From an uncultured Bacteroidales bacterium (lineage in GTDB: Bacteria; Bacteroidota; Bacteroidia; Bacteroidales; Paludibacteraceae): a DNA stretch of 64,000 nt. A program made the position numbers and the translations under genes. Below are positions 42,382 through 52,131 of this stretch, one piece after another. The notes under the pieces are model-generated. The model was not told where the DNA came from, made no database searches, and was given only the letters and a program-made list of their open reading frames with translations. The stretch covers positions 1 to 64,000 of the forward strand of contig CACXCA010000002.1 in NCBI GenBank assembly GCA_902766045.1. Direction: 5' to 3'. Position 1 is the first letter of the stretch. Every line of letters starts with the position of its first letter.

Positions 42382-43608
42382 ATGCCAAAAACAGATTCAA
42401 AATGTGACTTTTGTGGACGTTCGTCTAAAAACGTACGAATGCTGATTGCCGGAATATCCGGGGCAAATATATGTGACGAATGTGCAGAACAGGCCAATAA
42501 TATCATAAAAGAGAATCTCCGATTTAAAGCTTCTCAGGAATTAGACTTGACGGAGATTCCTAAACCTATCGAAATCCGAGCTTTCCTGGATCAATATGTC
42601 ATCGGACAAGAGAATGCAAAAAAGACCTTGTCTGTTGCCGTATATAACCACTATAAACGACTGACACAGAAGGTGGAAGATGACGTTGAAATCGAGAAAT
42701 CTAATATAATCATGGTAGGTGCTACAGGTACGGGAAAAACCTTATTAGCGAAAACCGTAGCTAAGCTACTAAAAGTGCCATTTGCAATTGTCGATGCAAC
42801 AGTTCTGACGGAAGCAGGATATGTAGGAGAGGATATCGAAAGCATATTGACAAGACTATTACAAGCAGCCGACTATGATGTGGAGAAAGCTCAAAAAGGT
42901 ATTGTCTTCATCGATGAGATTGACAAAATCGCCAGAAAAGGAGATAATCCGTCCATCACACGCGATGTGAGCGGTGAAGGTGTACAACAGGGATTATTGA
43001 AGCTACTGGAGGGTTCTATCGTAAACGTACCTCCTCAAGGAGGAAGAAAACATCCCGACCAGAAGATGATTGCTGTAGATACCAAAAATATATTGTTTAT
43101 ATGCGGAGGAGCATTTGATGGTATCGAACAACGGATCGCTCACCGACTGAATACAAAAGTCATGGGTTATGCCGCCTCAAAACTAAAGAATGCCGTAGAT
43201 ATGAACAATCTAATGCAGTACATCACACCAAAAGACCTAAAATCCTTTGGATTAATACCTGAGATTATCGGTCGTTTACCATTATTGTGCTATTTAGAGC
43301 AATTGGATCGTACTGCGTTGAGAAACATTCTAACAGAACCAAAAAACTCTATTATTAAACAATATATCAAGATATTTAAGATGGACAATGTTGTACTAAA
43401 ATTCAACGATGATGTGTTAGAATACATTGTTGATACAGCATTGGAATTTAAATTAGGTGCAAGAGGGTTGCGTTCTATCGTAGAAAATATCATGTTGGAT
43501 ATTATGTATGAAACACCTTCTACTGACAAGAAAAAAGTGACCATCACATTGGAATATGCAAAGGAGAGATTAAAAAATGCCAATTTTGATCGATTAAGAG
43601 AAGCTTAA
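42382..43608 (+). CDS. clpX: ATP-dependent Clp protease ATP-binding subunit ClpX
   Basis: 408 residues. The N-terminal C4 zinc domain (CDFCGRSS...CDEC), Walker A GATGTGKT (~115), pore loop GYVGED, Walker [11 protein letters not shown], the RKH-type loop GGRKHPDQ and the sensor [10 protein letters not shown] are all present. It unfolds tagged substrates and feeds them to ClpP. It is co-transcribed with clpP. Confidence 0.97.
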   Translation: MPKTDSKCDFCGRSSKNVRMLIAGISGANICDECAEQANNIIKENLRFKASQELDLTEIPKPIEIRAFLDQYVIGQENAKKTLSVAVYNHYKRLTQKVEDDVEIEKSNIIMVGATGTGKTLLAKTVAKLLKVPFAIVDATVLTEAGYVGEDIESILTRLLQAADYDVEKAQKGIVFIDEIDKIARKGDNPSITRDVSGEGVQQGLLKLLEGSIVNVPPQGGRKHPDQKMIAVDTKNILFICGGAFDGIEQRIAHRLNTKVMGYAASKLKNAVDMNNLMQYITPKDLKSFGLIPEIIGRLPLLCYLEQLDRTALRNILTEPKNSIIKQYIKIFKMDNVVLKFNDDVLEYIVDTALEFKLGARGLRSIVENIMLDIMYETPSTDKKKVTITLEYAKERLKNANFDRLREA

Positions 43609-43661
43609 AGTTTATTTAAACAGTATAGAAAAAAAGCAGAGCAAATATTTTTATTCTCTAT

Positions 43662-43690
43662 TTGTTTTTGTCGTGAATTTTCTATATTTG
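43662..43690 (+). promoter_or_regulatory. Promoter of recQ
   Basis: TTG (43662-43664), 18 bp, TATATTTG (43683-43690), with the predicted start of transcription near 43697. recQ therefore has its own promoter despite following clpX closely. Confidence 0.65.
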
Positions 43691-43719
43691 TATTGTACAA
43701 AATTTAAATGATTTTGTGT

Positions 43720-45918
43720 ATGAAAAAGGAAGATAAACTATTAGAACAATTGAAATTGCATTTTGGTTTCGATTCATTCAAAGGAAATCAAGAAGCAATA
43801 GTCAGGAGCGTACTTGATGGCAAAGACACATTTGTTTTAATGCCAACAGGTGGGGGTAAATCGTTATGTTACCAACTTCCTTCTCTTCTAATGGAAGGAA
43901 CGGCTATTGTTATCTCTCCATTGATTGCCTTGATGAAAAACCAAGTGGATGCCATGCGTAATTTTAGTGAAGAGGATGGTGTTGCCCATTTTATCAATTC
44001 TTCCTTGAACAAAGCTGCTATCGATACTGTAAAAAAAGATGTGATGGAAGGAAAAACAAAACTTCTCTATGTTGCTCCTGAATCCTTAAACAAGGAGGAA
44101 AACATAGAATTCCTTCGTCAGATTAAGATATCTTTCTACGCAGTGGATGAAGCTCACTGTATTTCAGAATGGGGACATGACTTCCGTCCGGAGTATCGAC
44201 AAATACGTCCAACTATCAATAAGATTGGACAGAAGTCGGCTGTCATCGCTCTGACTGCAAGCGCTACACCCAAGGTACAGCATGACATACAGAAAAATCT
44301 GGAAATGAAAGATGCCAACTATTTCCGCTCTTCATTTGACCGTTCAAATCTCTATTATGAAGTCAGACCTAAAACGGAGAACATTGACAAGGAGATTGTC
44401 AAATACATCAAATCGCAAGAGGGAAAATCAGGTATCATCTATTGTTTAAGTAGAAAACAAGTCGAAGAACTATCCGCAAAGCTATGTGAGAACCACATCA
44501 AAGCAAAGCCTTATCACGCAGGAATGGAAAGTTCCGTTCGCTCCGAAAATCAAGATGCTTTCTTGATGGAAAAGGTACAGGTCATCGTGGCAACCATCGC
44601 TTTTGGTATGGGTATCGACAAACCAGATGTACGATTCGTTATTCACTATGACATTCCAAAGAGCCTGGAAGGTTACTACCAAGAAACAGGTCGCGCGGGA
44701 CGTGATGGCGGAGAAGGACAGTGCATCGCATTCTACTCAAATAGTGACTTGCAAAAACTCGAGAAATTTATGCAGGGGAAGCCTGTTGCAGAACAGGAGA
44801 TCGGCAAATTACTGTTACAAGACATTGCTAACTATGCTGAATCGTCTGTATGCCGCAGAAAACTTCTTCTTCATTATTTCGGAGAAGAATATACAAAAGA
44901 TAATTGTGGTAATTGTGATAATTGTTTAAATCCAAAGAAACTCGTGGATGCAAAGAATTTGTTGTGTACCGTCTTGGAAACGGTACTAGCGTTGAATGAA
45001 AAATTTAAAGCTGAGTATGTTGTTGATGTCATCATGGGAAAAGAGACTTCTGATATAAAGTCTTTCGGTCATGATGAAGAAATCGAAACCTTCGGCGAAG
45101 GAAAAGATGAGAGTGAAAAAACTTGGCAGAACGTAATCGAACAAGCCTTACTGTCTAAGTATCTCGTCAAAAATGTGGAAAACTATGGCACTTTGAAAGT
45201 GACACAAGAAGGCAAGGACTTTTTAAAGAGTCCAAAAAAGTTCGAAATCGTAAAAGAAAACGATGAGGATGATGAAGAAGAGGTGGAAGACGTTCAACTG
45301 AAGGGCGGGGGAGCATGTGCTGTGGATCCAACATTGTTCTCCATGCTTAAGGATTTACGTAAAAAATACTCTAAAAAGTTGGGATTGCCCGCCTTCGTCA
45401 TCTTCCAAGATCCTTCATTGGAGGCCATGGCTACAACCTATCCAATAACGATAGAAGAATTGGCCAATATTCCTGGCGTGGGAAGCGGGAAAGCTAAAAA
45501 ATATGGCGATGAATTCGTTAATTTAATCCGCAAACATGTAGAGGAGAATGAGATTGAACGTCCTGAAGACTTAAAAGTCCTTTCTGTTGCTAAAAACTCA
45601 GAAAAGAAAATCTCTATCATTCAAGCTATCGACCGTAGAATCGCATTGGATGATATTGCACAATCTAAAGGATTGGATTTCGATGAATTGCTGGATGAAT
45701 TGGAGAAAATCGTTTACTCCGGAACCAAAATAAACATCGATTATTTCTTGATTCAAATCATGGATGAGGATAAGATCAATGATATCTTCGAATATTTCCG
45801 TGACGAGGCCGAATCTGATAATATCCAGACTGCTTTAGATATCTTAGGTGAAAATGATTACTCAGAACAAGAAATACGTCTGGTTCGTATCAAATTCATC
45901 TCTGAAGTGGGTAACTAA
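43720..45918 (+). CDS. recQ: ATP-dependent DNA helicase RecQ
   Basis: 732 residues. Helicase core with Walker A TGGGKSLCYQ (~45), DEAHCISEWGHDFRP and GRAGRDG; a RecQ-Ct zinc site (CRRKLLLHYF...NCGNCDNC); a winged helix; and an HRDC domain (~540-620, FVIFQDPSLEAMA, LANIPGVGSGKAKKYG). A further ~100-residue helical tail follows. It unwinds recombination and stalled-fork intermediates. ATG 43720 gives MKKEDKLLEQLKLHFGF, the usual start; ATG 43708 is an in-frame alternative. A hairpin terminator follows. Confidence 0.95.
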   Translation: MKKEDKLLEQLKLHFGFDSFKGNQEAIVRSVLDGKDTFVLMPTGGGKSLCYQLPSLLMEGTAIVISPLIALMKNQVDAMRNFSEEDGVAHFINSSLNKAAIDTVKKDVMEGKTKLLYVAPESLNKEENIEFLRQIKISFYAVDEAHCISEWGHDFRPEYRQIRPTINKIGQKSAVIALTASATPKVQHDIQKNLEMKDANYFRSSFDRSNLYYEVRPKTENIDKEIVKYIKSQEGKSGIIYCLSRKQVEELSAKLCENHIKAKPYHAGMESSVRSENQDAFLMEKVQVIVATIAFGMGIDKPDVRFVIHYDIPKSLEGYYQETGRAGRDGGEGQCIAFYSNSDLQKLEKFMQGKPVAEQEIGKLLLQDIANYAESSVCRRKLLLHYFGEEYTKDNCGNCDNCLNPKKLVDAKNLLCTVLETVLALNEKFKAEYVVDVIMGKETSDIKSFGHDEEIETFGEGKDESEKTWQNVIEQALLSKYLVKNVENYGTLKVTQEGKDFLKSPKKFEIVKENDEDDEEEVEDVQLKGGGACAVDPTLFSMLKDLRKKYSKKLGLPAFVIFQDPSLEAMATTYPITIEELANIPGVGSGKAKKYGDEFVNLIRKHVEENEIERPEDLKVLSVAKNSEKKISIIQAIDRRIALDDIAQSKGLDFDELLDELEKIVYSGTKINIDYFLIQIMDEDKINDIFEYFRDEAESDNIQTALDILGENDYSEQEIRLVRIKFISEVGN

Positions 45919-45932
45919 TAACAAAGCATAAA

Positions 45933-45974
45933 AACATGACTGTTTCTCGATAGAAACGGTCATGTTTGTTTTTT
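45933..45974 (+). terminator. Terminator of recQ
   Basis: AACATGACTGTTTCT pairs with AGAAACGGTCATGTT (one G-T pair) around CGAT, followed by TGTTTTTT. It overlaps any start of the next gene before 45978. Confidence 0.85.
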
Positions 45975-45977
45975 ATC

Positions 45978-46343
45978 ATGACGGAAGTACAAAACAAACT
46001 GGAACAGATAGAGGAGGCTAAACGAAACGCTTTAAATCAATCGTTTGGCAGTTTAACGTATTTCTACGAAACCATCTATCTTGTTATCAAGAATGAACAC
46101 ATGACCCAACAAGCGGCTCAACCTGGGTTCGAACGTAAACTTGAAGCTATCGCTTACTATAAATCAAAGATAGAAAACTATTTAGATCATATAGGATTAG
46201 ACGGGAAAGAGTGGATCGCTGATATCGCAAGTGATTATTTTGAGGATTATGTTCACTATCGTGAAGCCTCGCTTACCATCCCTGATGAAGTCTTTTATGC
46301 CAATCTGAAACGACTTAGCAATATCGATTCAACTTGCGCTTAA
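45978..46343 (+). CDS. Small helical protein, unknown
   Basis: 121 residues from ATG 45978 (MTEVQNKLEQIEEAKRNALN); an earlier in-frame ATG at 45966 lies in the recQ terminator. Predicted all-alpha with amphipathic helices and a few aromatic positions (YFYETIYLVIKNEH, YYKSKIENYLDHIG). There is no signal peptide or membrane span, and I do not recognise a family. It converges on the HAD gene and overlaps its end by 29 bp on the opposite strand. Confidence 0.6.
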   Translation: MTEVQNKLEQIEEAKRNALNQSFGSLTYFYETIYLVIKNEHMTQQAAQPGFERKLEAIAYYKSKIENYLDHIGLDGKEWIADIASDYFEDYVHYREASLTIPDEVFYANLKRLSNIDSTCA

Positions 46344-46776
46344 TCTTTTCTACCCAACGGCCGAATCGAACAAAGAAATTCTCCTCGGTCTTGATCTGAA
46401 ACCATTGCTGATCCATAATCTCCATTCCATCGTCAGAATGAAGGAATAAATCTATTTTTCTCCAATCAGGTGTTCCCCCAGGAAAGTTATGATCATCAAT
46501 ATAATACGTTGCTCTGATTTTCTTTGAATAGAGATCATCCTCGACCGTCTCTTCTGGATGATTCTTATTCACCGCATAAAAATAAATTCCCCTTTGATTG
46601 CACCATTCAACGGCCTCTCGTTGTCTTTCACCTTCACGCGAAGTCCATAAAATAAGTTTGTATTTACCTTCCGACAGAATCTTTCGCAACACATCTGTCG
46701 CAAACGGAATCTCTTTCCCTATATTAGGGAATTCATTTGTAACAATTGTTCCATCAAAATCTACCGCAATTACCAT
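46315..46776 (-). CDS. HAD-superfamily phosphatase, BT0820-like
   Basis: 153 residues. HAD motif I is FDGTIV with preceding VDFD (DFDGT), motif II lies in LWTSREG, and the later acids are in YYIDDHNFPGGTPDW. The length and these phrases match the BT0820-like family of small HAD hydrolases in this phylum. The substrate is unknown. Its C-terminus overlaps the plus-strand neighbour; a membrane-protein gene lies 24 bp upstream in the same direction. Confidence 0.8.
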   Translation of the reverse strand: MVIAVDFDGTIVTNEFPNIGKEIPFATDVLRKILSEGKYKLILWTSREGERQREAVEWCNQRGIYFYAVNKNHPEETVEDDLYSKKIRATYYIDDHNFPGGTPDWRKIDLFLHSDDGMEIMDQQWFQIKTEENFFVRFGRWVEKIKRKLNRYC

Positions 46777-46800
46777 AACAATCTTCGCATTTAATGAGCA

Positions 46801-47268
46801 TTATTCAACAATTGTCTCATCCTCTTTTTTCTCCACAACAGGCTGTTTCTCCACCTCTTTTTTCCCCTCATCTATTTTAATTTTCTTAGGAATACAGAAA
46901 AAAGTTAAGAACATCCATGCGATAAGCGCACAAATCATAGGAGAGGAGGTATGAACAAAACTATAGGTAACAACATTCATGCAGATAACAACAAATGTAA
47001 CACTCATCCGAAGAATGTTCCATTTATAAAATATATGCTTTTCATCGACATAATCTTCTCTATCCGCACCTGTTGTCATCATCTTCTTATTATACAATTT
47101 TAAAATAATCGGAAGAGAGAGCAAGGTCAAAATAACTGACATACTCTGAAGCGTCACATACTCTTGCGGGTTTCCTATATACTTACTTCCCAATATATAA
47201 GCATAAATACTCAACACTGCAGAAGTGACAACTAACACGACATAGATGATCTTTAAATTCTTTTCCAT
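46801..47268 (-). CDS. Small integral membrane protein, unknown
   Basis: 155 residues with four predicted spans (~8-28, 40-58, 92-110, 116-135) and a charged Lys/Glu-rich tail (KKIKIDEGKKEVEKQPVVEKKEDE). No recognised family. It lies between recR and the HAD gene, all minus strand with gaps of ~25 bp, so probably one operon (HsdR-N protein, recR, this gene, HAD). Confidence 0.6.
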   Translation of the reverse strand: MEKNLKIIYVVLVVTSAVLSIYAYILGSKYIGNPQEYVTLQSMSVILTLLSLPIILKLYNKKMMTTGADREDYVDEKHIFYKWNILRMSVTFVVICMNVVTYSFVHTSSPMICALIAWMFLTFFCIPKKIKIDEGKKEVEKQPVVEKKEDETIVE

Positions 47269-47293
47269 TTTTATTTATTTGATATTCATTAAA

Positions 47294-47914
47294 TTAGTTT
47301 CCGATATAAGGTATTCTGTTGACGATGGATCTACCCAATGTGATCTCATCCGCATATTCCAACTCATCACCGATAGAAATGCCACGCGCAATCGTACTGA
47401 TTTCCACATTGAAAGGGGATAATTTCTTATACAAATAGAAGTTGGTCGTATCACCCTCCATAGTAGGACTAAGAGCAAGGATAATCTCCTTCACAGGATT
47501 CGTACGAACCCTTTCCACCAACATATCGATGCTCAGATCAGAAGGTCCAATACCTGACATTGGAGATATGACCCCTCCCAAAACATGATAAAGGCCCTTA
47601 AACTGCTGCGTGTTTTCAATCGATATCACATCATTGATATTCTCTACCACACAAAGAGTTGATGAATCTCTGCGCTGATCGGCGCAAATTTGGCATATCT
47701 CAGTGTCAGATATATTATGACACACCTTACAGTATTGAATCTCGTTACGTAGCGTAATAAAAGCATTTCCAAAATTCTCCACCTCTTCTTTGCTTTGTCG
47801 AAGAAGATGTAAGACAAGTCGAAGAGCTGTTTTCTTTCCAATACCAGGGAGTTTGGCAAACTCCTTAGTTGCATTGTCAAGCAAGACAGACGAGTAGGGG
47901 GTATTACTGTTCAT
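47294..47914 (-). CDS. recR: Recombination protein RecR
   Basis: 206 residues from ATG 47914 ([24 protein letters not shown]), the standard length; an upstream in-frame ATG would run deep into the preceding gene. The helix-hairpin-helix ([12 protein letters not shown]), the C4 zinc site ([16 protein letters not shown]), and a Toprim domain ([26 protein letters not shown]) are all present. RecR with RecO and RecF loads RecA at gaps. It overlaps the preceding gene by 11 bp. Confidence 0.95.
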   Translation of the reverse strand: MNSNTPYSSVLLDNATKEFAKLPGIGKKTALRLVLHLLRQSKEEVENFGNAFITLRNEIQYCKVCHNISDTEICQICADQRRDSSTLCVVENINDVISIENTQQFKGLYHVLGGVISPMSGIGPSDLSIDMLVERVRTNPVKEIILALSPTMEGDTTNFYLYKKLSPFNVEISTIARGISIGDELEYADEITLGRSIVNRIPYIGN

Positions 47915-48374
47915 TTTTATACTGTTTAAAAATCGAATAGTCGGGAATTTCTTTAAAAAAAATGTATCTACGTTGTGCATAATCGATTCTGCAACAATAA
48001 TGAGTTAATCCGTTGGAAACGATTAAAATTGGCACATTTAATTTTAGATTATACGATGCAATCTGATCAAATACCTTTTGTGTAATCGGCACCTCAGGCG
48101 CCTTGTATTCTATAATAACAAAAGGTTGACAATTAACATCATACACAATTGTATCACACCGCTTCTTCATCTGATTAATCTCCACCGTTATTTCGTTGGA
48201 CATCAAGGCTGAAGGATAGTGTTTCTCCTGAATCAAGAACTCAACCATGTTTTGACGAACCCATTCCTCGGAGGTCAGAGCAACATATTTACGACGACAA
48301 CGGTCATAAATAAGCAATTTATCTCCTTCGTTTTTTATGCGAAATTCATATTTTGGGAAATTAAGTTCCAACAT
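47904..48374 (-). CDS. HsdR-N-like nuclease-fold protein (stand-alone)
   Basis: 156 residues matching the N-terminal nuclease-fold module of type I restriction subunit R (HSDR_N_2). The PD-(D/E)xK core is suggested by [22 protein letters not shown] (D and E-x-K). It has no helicase domain, and no HsdM or HsdS is near. It leads an operon with recR and lies divergent to holA, an arrangement common in this phylum, which suggests a housekeeping DNA-metabolism role rather than restriction. Confidence 0.8.
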   Translation of the reverse strand: MLELNFPKYEFRIKNEGDKLLIYDRCRRKYVALTSEEWVRQNMVEFLIQEKHYPSALMSNEITVEINQMKKRCDTIVYDVNCQPFVIIEYKAPEVPITQKVFDQIASYNLKLNVPILIVSNGLTHYCCRIDYAQRRYIFFKEIPDYSIFKQYKNEQ

Positions 48375-48379
48375 TTTAC

Positions 48380-48387
48380 TATCTTTG
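48380..48387 (+). promoter_or_regulatory. Promoter -7 element of holA
   Basis: TATCTTTG, ~57 bp upstream of holA and only 6 bp beyond the divergent HsdR-N-like gene start. Confidence 0.5.
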
Positions 48388-48444
48388 CGTGAAAATACGA
48401 TACAAAGGTAATAAATTTATTTACATTTTTAATAGTTTGCATCC

Positions 48445-49461
48445 ATGGCAAAACAAAGCATAGGACATAAAGAAATCTTATCTAAATTACAAAATAAAAT
48501 TTACGACCCCGTATATTTCCTGTCGGGTGAAGAACCCTATTTTATAGATGTAATAGCAGATTATATCATACAGAATGTATTAACAGACTCAGAAAAAGAG
48601 TTTAATCAATATATTTATTACGGAAAAGACATAACCTTGAAGAACATCATCGAAAATGCTCGTCGCTTCCCAATGATGTCTCAATATCAAGTCATCGTTG
48701 TGAAAGAGGCTCAAAACATATCTTCTTACGATGAATTGGCCAATTATCTGCAACATCCTCAACCATCTACGATTCTTGTATTCTGCTACAAAAGTAAAGT
48801 GGATACACGGAAAAAAGCTTTTAAGGATATTGCCCAGAACAGTCTTTTCTTCAATTCTGAAAAATTATATGATAACCAGATTCCTGGATTTATACAAAAT
48901 TATCTTCGGGAGAAGGGAATTCAGATTGATGAGAAATCTACACAACTACTGGCAGACCATATCGGTTCAGACCTACATCGTCTCATCAATGAACTGCAAA
49001 AACTAATCATAACCAAACCGGCAACAGCGAAGATGATTACAACAGATCTGATTGAAAAAAATGTCGGAATCAGCAAAGATTTTAACGATTTTGAATTAAA
49101 ATCAGCATTAATACAAAAAGATATTTACAAATCGAACTGGATTGCCCATCATCTTTCTATATCAAAATCATTCGCTTTAAACGCCACAATATCAGTTCTT
49201 TTTAAGTATTTTTCTGAACTAATGGTTTATTATTACATTAAAGATAAATCCAAGATGAATGTGGCTTCTCAACTAAATGTATCACCTTATTTTGTCGATG
49301 AATACGTATTAGGTGCTAGAAATTATAATGCATGGAAAACGATGGAAATCATCTCCATTCTAAGAGAGTACGATGCGAAATCCAAAGGTATAGATAACAA
49401 CAATACCTCCAGTCCTCCTTCGGAATTACTAAAAGAACTTATATATAAAATTCTACATTAA
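48445..49461 (+). CDS. holA: DNA polymerase III delta subunit
   Basis: 338 residues with the HolA layout: an N-terminal AAA+-like domain (PVYFLSGEEPYFIDVIADYI, RFPMMSQYQVIVVKEAQNI), a lid domain (LADHIGSDLHRLINELQKL) and a helical clamp-loader collar (FELKSALIQKD onward). It is the wrench subunit that opens the beta clamp. It lacks an ATPase P-loop, as expected for delta. It is divergent from the HsdR-N-like gene. Confidence 0.92.
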   Translation: MAKQSIGHKEILSKLQNKIYDPVYFLSGEEPYFIDVIADYIIQNVLTDSEKEFNQYIYYGKDITLKNIIENARRFPMMSQYQVIVVKEAQNISSYDELANYLQHPQPSTILVFCYKSKVDTRKKAFKDIAQNSLFFNSEKLYDNQIPGFIQNYLREKGIQIDEKSTQLLADHIGSDLHRLINELQKLIITKPATAKMITTDLIEKNVGISKDFNDFELKSALIQKDIYKSNWIAHHLSISKSFALNATISVLFKYFSELMVYYYIKDKSKMNVASQLNVSPYFVDEYVLGARNYNAWKTMEIISILREYDAKSKGIDNNNTSSPPSELLKELIYKILH

Positions 49462-49496
49462 CGTCCCTCTTCATCGAAGAAGTCGTTCATTTTTTT

Positions 49497-49504
49497 TAAT
49501 TTTG
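49497..49504 (+). promoter_or_regulatory. Promoter -7 element of engB
   Basis: TAATTTTG, ~26 bp upstream of the start codon. Confidence 0.45.
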
Positions 49505-49529
49505 TAAAAATTAGCAAAACATATCTGAT

Positions 49530-50141
49530 ATGATTATAAAAAAAGCTGAATTCATAGTTAGCAACTCCACATGGCAAAAATGTCCGAAACACAATATGCC
49601 GGAATACGCTTTTATCGGACGTTCTAATGTTGGAAAATCTTCTTTGATAAACAAGCTAACCAAACAGAAAGACTTGGCTAAGACATCTTCCAAACCAGGG
49701 AAGACTCTTCTCATAAACCATTTCCTCATCAACTCCGAGTGGTATCTGGTGGATTTACCGGGATATGGATATGCTAAAATCAGCAAAGAGGGAAGAGACA
49801 AACTGGAAAAAATGATCAAAGGGTATGTACTCTCCAGAAACGAGCTGATTAACCTTTTTGTACTGATCGACAGTCGGTTGGAGCCTCAGAAGATCGATTT
49901 GGAGTTTATTGAATTCCTCGGTGTCAACGGCATCCCATTTTCCATCATATTTACGAAAGTGGACAAGTTGAGTAACAACCAACGAAATAACAACATCGAA
50001 GCATACAAAGAAAAACTTAATGAACAATGGGAAGAGTTACCCAAAATCTTTATTACATCAGCCGAAACAGGCGATGGATGCGAGGATGTTTTAGATTATA
50101 TTGAATCTATCAATCAAAGTTTAGTTAACAGCAATAATTAA
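49530..50141 (+). CDS. engB: Ribosome biogenesis GTP-binding protein EngB/YsxC
   Basis: 203 residues: G1 [11 protein letters not shown] (~29), G3 [10 protein letters not shown]4 TKVDKL and G5-like TSAETG. These are the hallmarks of the YihA/YsxC family needed for late 50S assembly. It starts a plus-strand run (engB, acyltransferase, GT2, DUF3108, dGTPase) with small gaps (10-64 bp). Confidence 0.95.
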   Translation: MIIKKAEFIVSNSTWQKCPKHNMPEYAFIGRSNVGKSSLINKLTKQKDLAKTSSKPGKTLLINHFLINSEWYLVDLPGYGYAKISKEGRDKLEKMIKGYVLSRNELINLFVLIDSRLEPQKIDLEFIEFLGVNGIPFSIIFTKVDKLSNNQRNNNIEAYKEKLNEQWEELPKIFITSAETGDGCEDVLDYIESINQSLVNSNN

Positions 50142-50151
50142 TAGTCTGATT

Positions 50152-51039
50152 ATGGTCGTATTGTATTATCTACTATATGCTTTTATATGGCTTCTCTTCT
50201 GGTTGCCTTTGCCTATATTGTACGGTATCTCCTATATACTGTATTTCTTAGCCTATTATGTGGTAAAATACAGAAGAAAAGTGGTGAGAAACAATCTAAC
50301 AAGTTGTTTCCCTGAGAAATCAGAAGAAGAAATCATCGACATCGAGAAACGTTTTTATCTTTTCTTCGCTGACACAGCAATTGAAACCTTGAAGTTGATT
50401 CACCTGTCGAAAGATGAGATCAAAGAAAGGTTTAAAATCAATAATCCTGAAGAACTAGAACGATTATTCGAAAAGGGAAGAAGTGTCATGATTGTATTAG
50501 GTCACTATGGCAGTTGGGAGTGGTCTCCTTCGCTCTACCTACATTATCATGGCGTAACAGGTGCTGAGATGTATCGTCCGATAAAGAATCCTTATCTGAA
50601 TAAGTTCTTCTTGAAGCTACGTTCTATTTACGGAACGGAGACACTGCCAAAAAACGAATCGTACCGATACATCGTCAAATACCTGCATGAAGGAAAGGTC
50701 TTTGGCTTAGGCTTGATTGCCGACCAAACGCCATCTATTCCTAATCTACATTTCTGGACCCATTTCCTCAACCATCCAGACACTCCGTTCTTGAATGGTC
50801 CCGAAAGAATTGCTAGAAAAGCAGACCTGGCTTTCGTTTATCTAGACGTTAAAAGAGTGAAACGTGGATACTATTCATGCGATCTTATCACCCTTGCAGA
50901 ACATGCCAAAGAGACGCAAGAAGACGAACTGACACAGAGGTATGCCGAACTGATGGAAAGGACGATTCTTCGTGATCCAGCCTACTGGTTATGGTCTCAC
51001 CGAAGATGGAAACACAAACGAAACAAAGAAACCAATTAG
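50152..51039 (+). CDS. Lipid A/lysophospholipid acyltransferase (LpxL/HtrB family)
   Basis: 295 residues. N-terminal hydrophobic anchor (LLYAFIWLLFWLPLPILYG), catalytic HX4E motif in GHYGSWEW (~120), and GLGLIADQTPS, as in late lipid A acyltransferases. It probably adds an acyl chain to lipid A or a related lipid at the inner membrane. It starts 10 bp after engB; a glycosyltransferase follows, in keeping with envelope biogenesis. Confidence 0.88.
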   Translation: MVVLYYLLYAFIWLLFWLPLPILYGISYILYFLAYYVVKYRRKVVRNNLTSCFPEKSEEEIIDIEKRFYLFFADTAIETLKLIHLSKDEIKERFKINNPEELERLFEKGRSVMIVLGHYGSWEWSPSLYLHYHGVTGAEMYRPIKNPYLNKFFLKLRSIYGTETLPKNESYRYIVKYLHEGKVFGLGLIADQTPSIPNLHFWTHFLNHPDTPFLNGPERIARKADLAFVYLDVKRVKRGYYSCDLITLAEHAKETQEDELTQRYAELMERTILRDPAYWLWSHRRWKHKRNKETN

Positions 51040-51103
51040 TTTCTGAAACGTATCTACTGAAACACAAAAGGCCAGAAGCTACTTTAACAAAATTCAGTAA
51101 TGT

Positions 51104-52117
51104 ATGAAAACAGCTGTCATCATTCTCAATTGGAACGGTCGCAAGATGATGGAACAATATCTTCCTTCTGTATGTAAACATACGACAGGAGAGGAGGTTA
51201 AGATTGTAGTTGCCGATAATGGTTCGACCGACGATTCCATCGAGTTCCTACGCAACAACTATCCACAGATTGAGTTGATCTTATTAGACCAAAACTACGG
51301 ATTTGCAGAGGGATATAATCGTGCCATTGCACAAGTAGATGCAGAATATGTCGTGTTGCTGAATTCGGATGTTGAAGTAACAGAGAACTGGCTCACCACC
51401 TTGACTGATTATATGGACAGCCATCCCGACATAGCGGCTTGTCAGCCCAAGGTATTAGCGTATTACAACAAAGAACATTTTGAACATGCGGGAGCCTCTG
51501 GCGGTTTCATCGACCGTTACCGCTTTCCTTACTGTCGAGGTCGCATCTTTGCCGTAGTCGAACCTGACCACGGACAATACGATACACCCACTCAGATTTT
51601 CTGGGCTACAGGTGCAGCCCTGATGATCCGTAGAGCCTCATATTTAAAGGCTGGCGGACTCGATGCTCAATTCTTTGCTCACATGGAAGAGATTGATTTG
51701 TGTTGGCGATTAAACAGCAGAGGAGAAAAGATTGTATGCCTTCCTCAAAGCATAATCTACCATTTAGGCGGCGGAACCCTGAATGTTGACAATCCAAGAA
51801 AAACCTATCTCAACTTCCGAAACAACCTATTGATGATTTATAAAAACGAATCCAACGAGCAATTAAACAAAGTGCTTCGTATGCGTAAGCTTCTGGATAA
51901 CCTGGCTGCAATCGTCTTTCTTTTGAAAGGTGATGTGGCAAACTTTAAAGCCGTAAGAAAGGCTCGTAAGGATTTCAAAAAGATGAAAGATGATTTTATC
52001 GATAAAAGGAAGGAAAACCTGAAGCTAACCACCCAAACGGCCTTCCCATTCAACTACAACGGCAGCATCGTATGGAGTTACTACGCATTAGGGAAAAAGA
52101 AATATGCTGAACTATAA
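51104..52117 (+). CDS. Family 2 glycosyltransferase
   Basis: 337 residues. GT-A fold with VVADNGSTDDSIEFL (~35), a DxD-like LNSDVEV (~87), and the acceptor-region EEIDLCWRLNSRG. The C-terminal ~60 residues are basic and helical (FKAVRKARKDFKKMKDDF). It resembles rhamnosyl/galactosyl-transferases acting on LPS or surface glycans; donor and acceptor cannot be told from sequence. Confidence 0.88.
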   Translation: MKTAVIILNWNGRKMMEQYLPSVCKHTTGEEVKIVVADNGSTDDSIEFLRNNYPQIELILLDQNYGFAEGYNRAIAQVDAEYVVLLNSDVEVTENWLTTLTDYMDSHPDIAACQPKVLAYYNKEHFEHAGASGGFIDRYRFPYCRGRIFAVVEPDHGQYDTPTQIFWATGAALMIRRASYLKAGGLDAQFFAHMEEIDLCWRLNSRGEKIVCLPQSIIYHLGGGTLNVDNPRKTYLNFRNNLLMIYKNESNEQLNKVLRMRKLLDNLAAIVFLLKGDVANFKAVRKARKDFKKMKDDFIDKRKENLKLTTQTAFPFNYNGSIVWSYYALGKKKYAEL

Positions 52118-52131
52118 AAACGCAACACTAT

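Noticed and set aside
46120-46145. GGGTTCGAAC, a tRNA T-arm-like sequence
   Set aside because: It lies in the frame of a coding gene (QPGFERK), and no acceptor stem, anticodon arm or D-arm surrounds it.
47904-48374. Possible type I restriction system
   Set aside because: Only the N-terminal nuclease-fold module is present, with no helicase domain and no HsdM/HsdS nearby. Its operon with recR points to a housekeeping context.
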